Of a stretch of 64,000 nt of DNA, positions 23,892 through 34,586 are shown piece by piece (the stretch's first letter is position 1; each line of letters opens with the position of its first letter). The notes under the pieces were generated by a model that had not been told where the DNA came from, made no database searches, and saw nothing but the letters and a program-made list of their open reading frames with translations. Source of the DNA: Rhizophagus irregularis (lineage: Eukaryota > Glomeromycota > Glomeromycetes > Glomerales > Glomeraceae); contig NC_089450.1 of NCBI RefSeq assembly GCF_026210795.1, positions 1,488,001 through 1,552,000 of the forward strand, written 5' to 3'. The translations under genes and the position numbers were made by a program.

Positions 23892-24532
23892 AGGACCCCA
23901 GACATCACATATATAACTCACATTTGAGTTTTAGCAAATTCAATCAAAATTAGGTTAAACTCATAATTTTAGATAAAGCAAATTGATTGAAAATTAATTA
24001 ATAGTCATAATTATGAGTTTTAGCAAATTGTATTGATTTTACAAAGTCATATTTTATATTTGAGCAAATTGGTATTTTTTTTTAAATTTAACTTATCCTT
24101 TTTTTTTAACTTTATAAATAATATTTTTAAAAATATTAGTTTCGGGGTCCGGGTCATATTTTGGCCAAAATTAAGTATAATTCCGGCCAAAATTAAGCAT
24201 AATGCGGGCCAAAAACCATTCGTTTAGTTTCGCACCATTTTATTTTTTAATAATTATTTATTTAATTTATTATTTTTATTAATTATTATTTTATCTATAA
24301 TCTACATATTTTAATTATAAAAATTGGCAGTTTAATTTATATTAATCATTTATTTTTTTATTGATAATAAAAAAAAAGATTATTAACTCATATTTTGAGT
24401 TTTAGCAAATTAGTATAAATTTGAAATGTAATAATTTGATTTTTAGCAAATCAGGTCTATTTTAGCAGGAGCAAAAAGTACTTAAATTTATGCAGATCAG
24501 TTATGAATTATATATGTGATGTCTGGGATCCT
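23892..24532. mobile_element. hAT-like non-autonomous element with 8-bp target duplication
   Basis: Inverted ends AGGACCCCAGACATCACA and AGGATCCCAGACATCACA continue to 29 bp with two mismatches. Perfect 8-bp direct repeats AATAAAAA flank it (23884-23891 and 24533-24540). The interior has at least five copies of GAGTTTTAGCAAATT or close variants, and a triple GGCCAAAATTAAG array (24161-24215). No coding sequence. An 8-bp duplication is typical of hAT elements. Confidence 0.8.
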
Positions 24533-24571
24533 AATAAAAATATAAGTTTAATTTAAAATTTACACTGTATA

Positions 24572-24766
24572 CAGTCAAAGCTCATTATAGTGAACTTTCC
24601 GTTCCACTATGTAATTTTTTCCCTTTTTTTCATTATAACGAGATTTATTAAGAAAATTCACTATATTGAGAGAAATTAATTATAAAGAAAAAAATCAATA
24701 AGTCACTATAATGCGATTTTACTTAATGTTCACTATAATGAGATTCACTATAACGAGCTTTGACTG
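24572..24766. mobile_element. pogo-like MITE, nearly perfect ends
   Basis: Left CAGTCAAAGCTCATTATAGT and right reverse complement CAGTCAAAGCTCGTTATAGT, flanked by TA on both sides, 195 bp. Internal copies of TTCATTATAACGAGA and TTCACTATAATGAGA give a second layer of inverted repeats. It lies only 40 bp from the hAT-like element. Confidence 0.85.
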
Positions 24767-24891
24767 TAGTTACTAATTATATTGAAGTAAAGAAATTAAA
24801 GTAAATTAAACTATATTATAATGAATTAATATATACAATTAAACTGCTTATTTTAATAAAGAATTATAATATTTTAATATTTTTTAAAGTA

Positions 24892-25066
24892 CAGTTCATC
24901 TTTACTATAATGAATTTTTGTATAATAAATAATTTGCTATAATAAAGAAAAGTTTTAATACAAATTTTTTTATAATTAATAATTTTTGATATAGTGAATT
25001 TTATATTAAAATCTTTATACTTTAAGCTATAATGTAGATTTTTACTATAGCTAAAAATGTTAGCTG
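24892..25066. mobile_element. Degenerate pogo-like MITE
   Basis: The left end CAGTTCATCTTTACTATAAT is well kept. The right end (ACTATAGCTAAAAATGTTAG, then CTGTA) is eroded. TA on both sides, 175 bp, the same length as the copy at 19679. Confidence 0.55.
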
Positions 25067-26528
25067 TAATGTTATAATACAAAAATTTTATATATTGTAA
25101 CAGATTGCAACTTATTAAACATATATAGTAATAGGGTTGTAATTAATTAAAATAATTAAGACTAACATCTTTAATTATATAACAAATTTTTAAGAAATTA
25201 TACAGATCATTAATAAAATTTTATTACATGATACTTATTATATGTAAAATTTTTACAATATTAAAATTTATATTTTAATGAATTAGACTTTTATAATTAC
25301 AAAGAAAAATGTCAGGTTTTAATTATATAATATAATAAATTAAAAATTTTATTTTTATTTACTATTTACTATAATGAAATCTATTACTATAATGAATTTT
25401 AATTTCAATTCAAAGGATTCATTATAGTAATAATAAGTTTATAATTCTGTTTTTAAAATTACTATTTGGATTATATCTTGAAAAGAATGTTTTATTTAAA
25501 TGGTTATTTAATAATATCATCTGGAATCCAATAGATATCTTAAATGTAAAGTTTTATATATAATATTTTTATAATAATTAATTTTTTAATAAATTTTAAT
25601 AGACTAATTGAAAAGTTTATAAATTAATAGATATATAAAATTAAAAACAATAATTAACTTCTAATTAAATTAGATACTAATTGGCAGTTCTAATAATTAT
25701 GGTAATCATTTTAAAAAATAAATTTGTATTTTTTCATTAATTTACTGTTTTATAATTACATGTGTAATTATAAGTTGTAAAGGCTTTTAAGTAAAACTTA
25801 ATATCTAAAATAGTAATATAAAAGGATTTCTAAATGTTGTTTAGATTAATTGTAAATTTTACTATATTAAATATTGTTTGTTTGAAATACTTATTATTTA
25901 AACAAATGAAATTATAAAAAATATGTAAATTTAAATATAAATTCAGTTATCAAAAATTATAAATTAGTTATTATTAATAAAATAAGTAACTAATAAATAT
26001 TGTTTATAAATTTTTATTATTAGAAATTACAAGTATTTTTGTTTATTTTTTTTTAAAAAAAAATACTATAAAATTTTTATAAATTAAATGTATTTGATTA
26101 ATAAAATTCATCAAATTATATTTATCAAAAATTTTTGTTAATACCTTTAAGTAGCTGAATTTAACTCAAAAGTTAATCCAATTTATTGTTAAAAAATTGT
26201 AAATATTTAAATTGAAAAAAAAAAATTATAATATGGAAAAATTACAAGTTATTTTAAAATCCTTAATCTGTTAATCACTTTTCTTGTACTTTATTAAATA
26301 ATATTCATAAATAGTTTCATAATAATGCTATAGTGCATATTATGTGAACTTACTGAGACATATATTGTAAAAATGTATTGACAGTTAGTTAACACTTATT
26401 TGTTACGTTCACATCATTCATGTGTCAACCAGTGCGTAGCATTACACAATGGCAGTCGCGTGATATTTTTTATCTAAATTTTTTCATATGAAATGATCAG
26501 CGATTTTTTTTTCCCTACTTTCGTTAAT

Positions 26529-28223
26529 ATGAACTCTGACTGTATAATACAAATAATTAATTATTTAGAAGATGATATCAAATCTATTTTTTGTTGCATG
26601 TTAATAAATAAAGCTTGGTCCTATACAGCAATCCCATTTCTTTGGCGAAACCCATTTGGAATCATATCAAATGGAGACTTCTCTAAAGCACCAAAAATAG
26701 TCCAAACATATATTTTATGTTTATCTGAAAACGACAAATTACATTTAATTTATGAAGGATTTAATATTTCAAAAACTGAATCAGCATTTTTTGATTATCC
26801 AAGTTATATTAGAGAAATTAATTGTAATCTTGTGAACAAGTCTATTTCAACTTGGTTCAAGAAAACTTATTTTGAACATAAATCTATAAATGAAGAAAAA
26901 GAAAATCTATTTGTTGGAAAGATTTATGATATGTTTTTTTCTAGATGTAACAGATTATTTAGTTTTGAAATAGGGTTAAGAAAATATGGAAGTTTTAATT
27001 ATCCGAATTTCTCATCATTTCTTAGACTTCGACAAGCAATCACCGATTTACAACATCTTGGAATTTATTTTCATCCATTAGATAATGAAAAAATAAATGA
27101 ACAAATTAATGAACACATTTCAAAATTCTTTATTAAATTATTGACATTTCGATGTCATAATATTCATTTCATAGATTATAAATCATGTGCGAACAAGGAC
27201 ATTCTAGTTTACCATGATGAGAATAATATAGCTTATTTTAAAATATCGGAATTGATCAAATTACAGCATGGACTTAGATTATTCAGATATTTAGGTGAAA
27301 TATCTATATTAAACTTTGAAGAATCTTCTTCTATATTTGATGCTTTAAAAACCCAAATTAATTCTTTAACTCATTTAGAATTAAGAGGAATAGGGTTTAA
27401 TGGCAAAATAATTCAATGTTTGAAATTATTTAAAAATTTAAGATTTTTAATTATTATTAATTGTTATCAAGATAAATTATTGTCTGAAGATTTATTTCCT
27501 GAACCTGAACAACTTTCAATCACAAAATTTGTATTTTTAAGCAATAGGAATATGAGTGATAATTTACAAGTCGCATTTCTTAAATTACCTAATTATAATT
27601 TAAAATCTCTTACAACTGATTTTATAGATAATCCAAAAATTATAAATAGTTTAAATTATCAATTTCCAAATATAATTTATCTTTCAACAAGAATAGAGAG
27701 AAATGGATTTGTTCATATGAATTGGATCTCAAATTTAACTAAATTAAGTCATCTAGTTTTAGACGTTTCTTTTAATGTATTAGGTTATTTAACATATTCG
27801 CATATTTATCATTTTGGTTTATTATTACCATTATCACTTAAAGTTTTACATATTGATAACGAACATTTTTCTCCTCATATTTTAGGTAATCTATTAAAAG
27901 CTTGTGTTGAAAAAAAGATATCATTAGAAATTTTAGGTTTACATTTTGATTATAGATCTAGAATTAATGAATTATATTTACATACTATCCTTGAGTATAT
28001 ATCAAGATTTCCTGGTGATGATTTAATTGGATTAAAGGAATTAAGGATCGGTGTTGGGTTAAATAAGGAATCTTTGGAAGATATTTTTCCTGACAAGATT
28101 TTAAAAATTGTAAAAGAGAATGTTCCAGTTTTTACTAATAAGAATGAATACGGTTATTGGTATTGGAATTGGATAAGAGATGATTGTAATAAATTTGGCC
28201 AAGATTCTTTAATTGATGTATGA
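26529..28223 (+). CDS. F-box / leucine-rich-repeat protein
   Basis: A single exon of 564 residues from the ATG at 26529 (MNSDCIIQIINYLEDDIKSI). A further in-frame ATG at 26493 would add MISDFFFPTFVN. The first 50 residues hold the compact F-box typical of this fungal lineage, ending WSYTAIPFLWRNPF. The rest is leucine-rich with irregular repeats (LTHLELRGIGFNGKIIQCLK, LRFLIIINCY, LSHLVLDVSF, LKELRIGVGL) that would form an LRR-like solenoid for substrate binding. Such proteins are variable substrate receptors of SCF ubiquitin ligases; the substrate is unknown. It sits alone at the edge of a repeat desert, a common place for the expanded F-box family. Intact frame. Confidence 0.85.
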   Translation: MNSDCIIQIINYLEDDIKSIFCCMLINKAWSYTAIPFLWRNPFGIISNGDFSKAPKIVQTYILCLSENDKLHLIYEGFNISKTESAFFDYPSYIREINCNLVNKSISTWFKKTYFEHKSINEEKENLFVGKIYDMFFSRCNRLFSFEIGLRKYGSFNYPNFSSFLRLRQAITDLQHLGIYFHPLDNEKINEQINEHISKFFIKLLTFRCHNIHFIDYKSCANKDILVYHDENNIAYFKISELIKLQHGLRLFRYLGEISILNFEESSSIFDALKTQINSLTHLELRGIGFNGKIIQCLKLFKNLRFLIIINCYQDKLLSEDLFPEPEQLSITKFVFLSNRNMSDNLQVAFLKLPNYNLKSLTTDFIDNPKIINSLNYQFPNIIYLSTRIERNGFVHMNWISNLTKLSHLVLDVSFNVLGYLTYSHIYHFGLLLPLSLKVLHIDNEHFSPHILGNLLKACVEKKISLEILGLHFDYRSRINELYLHTILEYISRFPGDDLIGLKELRIGVGLNKESLEDIFPDKILKIVKENVPVFTNKNEYGYWYWNWIRDDCNKFGQDSLIDV

Positions 28224-28831
28224 GGTAAAATTAATCTGAAAAATAAAACCTTTAGATTTCTTTGATATTTACAACGTATTACTGTATTAGACGGTTAAAG
28301 TTTTAAAAATTTTAATCTGGGCTTATTATTCCAGCTCAGGTGGTATAGTTAGGGATATTAAAGAGCAAAGGTTATCAAGACACTTCGCTTCATCATAAGA
28401 TGCAGTAATTTTAGCCTGGTATACGAACTACTTACCTTAGAATAAAGACTGTATAATATTATCGGTTAAACGGCCATGAACTTTAAAGGAATTTTATAAT
28501 TGACAATTCTTTGATTGAATATTCAATATAAAATCGTTCAATATTCTCTGTAAAGACTATATTGATTAGATGAAGTTCAATTTGGTAATCTATCTTTACG
28601 TGTATCAAAAGTACTATATGAAATTTGTTTATAAAAGCACGATGATCGTAGTCAAAATCGCTCAGATCAATTAATTGTACACAAAATCTTTCAGCAAAAT
28701 CTGCAAAAAAAGCAAAAAAGGCAAAAAAAACATTATTGCTTCTTTGGACCAAAAATCTGCTCAAATTCTTGAAGGGACATTTTCCAGACCTGAATTTTAT
28801 AGACATATAAGTTACAAAATAAAAAGAATGA
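28224..28831. other. Convergent 3' intergenic region
   Basis: Between the F-box/LRR gene (+) and the chromodomain gene (-). A plus-strand stretch at 28560-28780 reads LDEVQFGNLSLRVSKVLYEI and then hits stops, which could be an old coding fragment. Nothing else is seen. Confidence 0.4.
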
Positions 28832-31800
28832 TCATTCATAAGATATACAAGTATTTACCCCTTGAATGGGCTCATTCACCAATTCTTCTTCTTCGTCGTG
28901 CCGGATTAATATAAAATCTCGTCGTTCAGCGGCATATATGGTATGGATTCTCAACATCGTTCCGTATAAACTAGAAACCATTGGAGGAGGCTCCTCAGGT
29001 ATCTAGTAAAGATTTAATTCTTTTAATAACCAGCCATATTTTTTGTATTAACAAAATTAGAGTACCTTATTGGGCATGAAAATTTCTTCGTTCTTAATGT
29101 ATCTAGCCTTCCTTGTACCAATGGCTGCCATAGCTTCATGCCAAGCTCGAAGTGCACTAAATTTGCAAAATTTAAGAATTAAATTAATTAAAAATAATTT
29201 GAATTAATAATTGACCTACCGTTCATTGTTTTGACTTTGGCTTATATCTGCTAAATTATCTGTAACATTTACGTATAGCAAATAATCCCAAGGAGCATTT
29301 TGTGTTTTTAGTTGCTAATTAATGGATTAATACAATTAGATAAAAAAATAATTTTATGAAGTAATTAACAATTAGTCGGATAAAAAATAATATTACATAA
29401 TCAATAACACTCATGATTCTACTAGAGACTTGTTCTTCTTGTAGAAACGTATACGTAGTAACCGTTAACATTCCTCCTATATAATTGAACACTGCATTAG
29501 AGAAATTCACATACAATATTTTATAAATTTACGTACCTTTCGGTAAGTGTTCCTTAAAACGAATTGGTTCAGGAGATTCTTTCAAATCAGTTCCAAATAT
29601 AAGAAATTTGCAATTCAATAGTCTTTTAAAATCCATAAAATTGCGCATAAAGAGTAATTGTTTCAAAAATAAAAGGTGGACCTAATTAATAAAATAGTTA
29701 GTAATCATGGGAAAGCTAAATATGTATATAATGATATTAGATAAACAATTACAAAAACGAAAGAAATATTTCCGCTATAACTTTCTTCATAAATTGCACC
29801 CAAAACTTTCATAGCTAAGAGCAATTCCTGAACATCGGGAAATTCCTCATTGCCAAAACATGTAAAATGAATTGTTTCTTCACAAGTTCTCAATAATTGT
29901 AGTAATTGAGAATAATATCCGGTTTGCCGGAGGAAAACTTTCGTTTTAACTATTCTTTCCACTGAAAATCTATCATCATTCGGCAATATTAAAGGATCCG
30001 GCTCAAAATTTAACGGTAAAGGATCAAATCTTGGAGGCACAGATATAGAGACCGCAAACAACTTTAACTCCTTTTTATCTGGTAACTTCAAAAGGTTGCA
30101 TATTCTATCGCAATAAGGAAAGATAATCCACGCCGTTTTATATTCTTCGAACCAAATCATTCCAACCTGTGAATAAAGTATTAATAAAATATCATACTAT
30201 AAACAAGTATAAAAAACGATTCAGTCATACAATTTTACTTCGCATCATTATTGTTTTTTCCACCGAAACATTGTGTCTTGATTTTATAGATTGCGACTGT
30301 TTTATTTCGAATACCGAGTATTTAGAACTCTCTTTATCTTTAATTAGATTTAATGCATATGACAGTGGTATAGAATGCTGAATGCAAAGTTCTGGTACTT
30401 TTTCGTTCGCAATTTTTTCTCTACAGTATAAAATTTTTAGTAAAAATATTAAATAAAATAAACAATAATATTAACTTACAGCGTTGCTACATTGCCACAT
30501 CTTCCGGGAAATGGTGTGATATTTACAGAAGCAACAAAAAGAACCAATGACCCTTTAATTATATTACCTGTCCATATTATATTGCTAAAAAAAAAATCAG
30601 TCAAAGTTATTTAAAACAGATAAGAATTCTCAAATAGAAATTTACCTGTTAATTGAAAGATTTCTGCTCAATTCTACAAACAGTATTTAAGTATTATCCG
30701 ATATTAATATGTGAAAAAAATTTTCTTTCATAAATATTTTTCTTACCATTATTTTCAGCAGAATGAGATTGCATGGAAGATGATGTAGTCTCTGATGATG
30801 ATTTATTAAGAGCCGATTTTGGTGAATCTTTACTTTGCAATTGCACTCTTTCAACTCTTGATTGTTGTTGTGGCTGCGCCACAAAAGTTTCAGTTCTTGC
30901 GTCAAGCTTATTTTTTCCTCTTTAAAACAAAATAATAATAATTAAATAACGATAACTTTTTGTGATAAAGGAACCAAAAGAATAAAATTTAATTTACTTC
31001 GCCGATGATGATGATTCAGTGACTGGCGCTTTAGAAGTTACAATATTATTATCTATTTAAGAGTACATATATAAATAAGTGGTGTGGTTTCTTTGTCAAA
31101 TTTAAATGTGAACCTGAAAAAGCTAACTTGGTTCAAGATTATCTTTGTTTTCAGTTATTGCGGCTACTTTAAGAGAAGCTCGACGATTTTTTCCATAACG
31201 TATAGAGTTATTTGTGGTTAGGTTCCCGGCAACTTTGTTTTGCGGCTTTGATTGGGTTCACAAAATTTTGCTTCAATTTGAAATTCATCAATTTAATTAA
31301 ACATGATACTATTTACTTTTATTTACCTTTTGTAAAATCCGATCATCTGAAGATGTAGCAGAATTGTGAGGTTCAACATCTGATCCTGATCGAGAAAACG
31401 ATTCGATATGAGAGTATGGACTAGATTGATCACAAGATTCAATACAAGTTATGGAAGATTGAACATGGGAGTTATACGAGGGCTTTGATTTATCATATTT
31501 GAAATAATCGGAATTTGTTGAACTTTGATAATCATTTTGACTTGTATAATTATTGCCAGTATCAATTTCAATTTTTTTCATCGCATTCTCTCTTATCCAA
31601 TATTCTCGGATAAGTTGTTTACATCCGGAAATATTATTTTCTGGAAGCCATTGTGGTTTTGTCATGTCTATATTAAAGAGGAACAATTTATACAATATAC
31701 CTTGAGGGAAATAAGTTGTAATTATACATTCATTACCTTTAAATCGTATTAAATACCAAACATGTAGTTCTTCGTTTTTATGATCTATGACTTTTTCTGC

Positions 31801-32017
31801 AACTTTATGTCTGCGATTAGGATCTTCTGATGCACGAGGTAAATAAGTTCGTTGAAGACTAATTTTTTTTGAAGAAACATGCAGTTTACATATGTAGATT
31901 TAAACGTAATTGAAAATTATCGTAAATTGACTTTTAAAAAAAAAATATATATTACTGTGTGGTTTTTTTTGGTTTTTTAATTGATGATTTGCCGTTCTGT
32001 TTTTTTAATCTGCCCAT
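28832..32017 (-). CDS. Chp1-like chromodomain protein (heterochromatin/RITS-type)
   Basis: 15 exons on the minus strand: 32017-31956, 31858-31737, 31667-31327, 31245-31128, 31052-30998, 30919-30747, 30673-30646, 30584-30480, 30420-30231, 30166-29753, 29681-29537, 29491-29397, 29314-29220, 29156-29066, 29002-28832. All junctions stay in frame and give 734 residues. Residues 38-85 are a chromodomain (KVAEKVIDHK, WYLIRFK, QWLPENNISGCKQLIREYW). Residues 90-290 are Ser/Gln/Asn-rich and probably disordered. Residues 300-620 (NIIWTGNIIKGSLVLFVASV onward, with WFEEYKTAWIIFPYC) look like a SPOC-type barrel, followed by a folded tail. Chromodomain plus linker plus SPOC-like C-terminus is the plan of S. 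pombe Chp1, which ties H3K9 methylation to the RNAi complex RITS. The family call is from layout, not alignment. Cage residues look substituted (see findings). The exon 4 donor (GTTAGC) is weak. Confidence 0.75.
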
Positions 32018-32296
32018 TTTTGCAACAAATTAAAAAGAAAATTTTATTTTATGGCTCTTTTTTATATAAAAAAAAGCCATATAAAGCTTAAAATTATCAT
32101 TAGACTTTTTATATTATAAATCATAAGTATATCGCTTATTAATTAGTATTTTGTAATTACGTGTAATAATCGCATTTTTTTCTTCTAACGGAATAATAGT
32201 CGAATGACCTGCAATTTGAGATCGACAATACTATTCAGTAACGGAAATGATTTAATAAGTTAATATAATTATATATTAACAATCTATCAACGTATA
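32018..32296. other. Shared 5' region of the chromodomain gene and tRNA-Ser
   Basis: A 279-bp spacer with A/T runs. It must hold the promoter of the minus-strand chromodomain gene. No defined motif is seen. Confidence 0.4.
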
Positions 32297-32378
32297 GTCG
32301 CTTTGGCGGAGTGGTTAACGCGGTGGCCTGCTAAGCCATTTCCCTCTGGGAGCGCAGGTTCGAATCCTGCAGGCGACG
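32297..32378 (+). tRNA. tRNA-Ser (GCT)
   Basis: The acceptor stem GTCGCTT pairs with AGGCGAC, with discriminator G. The D arm is GGCGGAGTGGTTAACGC. The anticodon loop CTGCTAA has anticodon GCT. A long variable arm (CCCTCTGGG region) marks a class II tRNA, and the T arm is GCAGGTTCGAATCCTGC. No intron. Confidence 0.95.
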
Positions 32379-32391
32379 TAAGAATTTATTC

Positions 32392-32396
32392 TTTTT
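32392..32396 (+). terminator. Pol III T-run after tRNA-Ser
   Basis: Five T bases, 14 nt past the tRNA end. Confidence 0.6.
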
Positions 32397-32487
32397 GTTT
32401 ATCAGAAACACATGGTTTGTCCAATTTAAGCGTAAATTATGAAATGATTTTCAATCTAGTTTTTACATCTCTTTCTTATTTTTTGGA

Positions 32488-34586
32488 ATGTTATCTTTAC
32501 ATTTGTATACAAAAATAATACCGGGAGTTAATTCAATTATTCCAAGGACGAGTATAGGACAATCTTTTTTAACTCGTCATCCAATACAAAATGCAATCCA
32601 ATCACCTTTAATTTCATCAAGTTTGATAATTCAACAAAAAAGAACTGGGACTGCGAAACCGAAATGTAAAATTTTTTGGTTTGTCTTCACTTAAATTGGA
32701 GTGTCAATTTAACTTTATTAATTAATATACTTTTTATAGATAAAACACCTAAGGAAAAACAAGTAAAAACTTTAGGATTTAAACAAAAAAAGACTAAAAA
32801 AGAATCTTCGAGAGTAAATTCTTTTGATTATTTATTTTGATTGATCTGAAGGTTTAAATTTTTCATTATTTTAAGTTTTTTTATTTATTGATTTATTAGG
32901 ATGTGGAAATCGCCAGTACAAGTAGTTCTGGACGGGGTGGTGAAGAGTTTTACAAGCCTGCTCCTGATGTTATTTTAAATGATATGTTTCCGGTAAGTCT
33001 ATTTTAATCCGTTTATTTTTTAGATTAGGATGTTATAAATCAATAAACCTTATTTTTTGAGATATAGGAAGTTTTTACCAATGAAAATGTTGGTAAAATT
33101 TATCAAATTCCTAAAGAGGTCATTCCAAAATTTAAAGTATTTAAGTTTCCAATGTCGTTATCCAAAGAGGTAGAATAAAATATGTATTATTTTTTTCAAA
33201 TTGTTACTTTTTTCATATTTAAAAAAAATTTTTTTTTTAAACAGTTTGAACTATTTCACAACTCATCATTAGTCGTTCGTCAATCATCAGTAGAATTGAT
33301 AAAGCTACTTGAGGAAGCATCCACATTACCTAGTACAAAAAATAGACACATTATATGTGAGCAAATTTAAAATTGGATGATTTTTAAGGGTCTTCATCGA
33401 TTTGTTGAATGTTTTAAAAAAATTAGCAGGACCGTTGGGTATCGGTAAAAGCGCGTTACTTATGCAGGCTGTTAATTATGCAATGTGTAAACCATGGATT
33501 GTAATTTATATTCCACATGGTAAGGATTTTATATTTTTTATTTTTTTTATATATAATTATTTAAGTATCCTAATTAATTCACTTGTTATCATGAATTTGA
33601 CAAGCTGTTCAATATGTAAATAGTACTTCTCCATATATGAAGGTGGAATCAACAGGTGAATTTATACAACCTACATTGACTATGTCATTGTTGCAACAAA
33701 TCAAGCTTGTAAATGAGCCTTACCTAAGAAACGTACGCAACATCGGATCTAATTAAAATCGAATCGATCCTCATAATTTATATTTAATCACGCAATATTT
33801 TAATTTTGATAATAGATCAATCTTAGAAGAGGCCATCAAATACATCGTCATGTAATTAAGGATAAAAATACATCTCAATTACTGGAAATAGGAATAAATG
33901 ATCCTCATTCTGCACAGGAAGTTTTTGAGATATTTTTGGAGGAAATTGGAAATAATCAAGAATATCCTGTTCTTCTCGCAGTTGATGAAATCAATGCATT
34001 TTATACTGACTCTAAATATTTTGATGTCGATGATACTTTGTTGGAAGCTAATAGATTATCACTTCCTCGGACAATCTTGGAATATTTTTCTGGAAAAAAA
34101 GATTTCGTAAGAATATCTTCAAAATAATTATTTGAATGTTGTAACTTGCTGACTAAAACTTTCTATATCTTATAGACATATGGGGCAGTGATTGGGGCTT
34201 TATCACAAACTTTTAAACCATTCATTAGTAAACCATTAGAAATTGCACTTGGATTAACTGAAGCATCGCCATGGAAACCTGTTTCTCGTACAATTTTGCA
34301 GTACACGACAGGATTACAAAATTTTGACGTAAAAGGATATTCAAAAGACGAAGCAAAAGCTGTGATAGACTATTATTACGAAATGTCTATATTACCACGT
34401 AAGTTATTTTAAGCATATAACTTTCTTTATAGAGCAAGACCGTAAGATCGTTGTGTTCGCCTTTTAAACGATTTATTGTGATTTTATTATTATTTAGAAC
34501 CAAAGGAACAACTTTTTGTTAAACACTTTTTGGCAACAAATGGAAATCCAAGAAAATTTTATTTAGCATGCTGGAAAGGATTGTAA
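32488..34586 (+). CDS. Mitochondrial small-subunit ribosomal protein mS29 (DAP3-like)
   Basis: Ten exons (32488-32665, 32740-32813, 32900-32992, 33068-33169, 33245-33356, 33427-33519, 33605-33732, 33816-34106, 34176-34398, 34498-34586) join in frame to give 460 residues. The start is basic and Ser-rich (FLTRHPIQNAIQSPLISSSL, then QKRTGTAKPK), as expected for a mitochondrial presequence. A P-loop, SGPLGIGKSALL, is at residues 187-198. A Walker-B-like PVLLAVDEINAFY follows, then IGALSQTFKP, a VKGYSKDEAKAVIDYYYEM helix and the final NGNPRKFYLACWKGL. This is the AAA-like GTP-binding protein mS29/DAP3 of the mitoribosome small subunit. Transcribed divergently from the chromodomain gene, with the tRNA between them. 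Confidence 0.92.

Larger units (their letters stand above)
19005..26528. other. Gene-free, repeat-filled AT desert
   Basis: 7.5 kb with no credible exon chain. It holds at least six inverted-repeat miniature elements (listed separately), a TTGCCAAAATTTC-type degenerate repeat (22265-22500), and otherwise nearly pure A/T sequence. Short reading frames here lack codon structure. Confidence 0.75.

Noticed and set aside
23739-24227. Small open frames in the 19-26 kb desert
   Set aside because: Phe/Ile/Asn/Lys-rich translations of A/T DNA overlapping element ends; no protein features.
25370-25440. Another pogo-like MITE (TTACTATAATGAA words)
   Set aside because: Only internal words are present; neither terminus can be found.
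28483-28914. Small proteins between the F-box/LRR and chromodomain genes
   Set aside because: They overlap the last chromodomain-gene exon or are low-complexity Lys/Ala stretches; stops break the only protein-like frame.
30687-30905. Separate small minus-strand protein
   Set aside because: It is another frame of exon 6 of the chromodomain gene. The spliced model keeps the frame through both neighbouring exons.
32303-32518. Plus-strand protein over the tRNA
   Set aside because: Its first third is the tRNA-Ser sequence and the rest runs into the mS29 leader.
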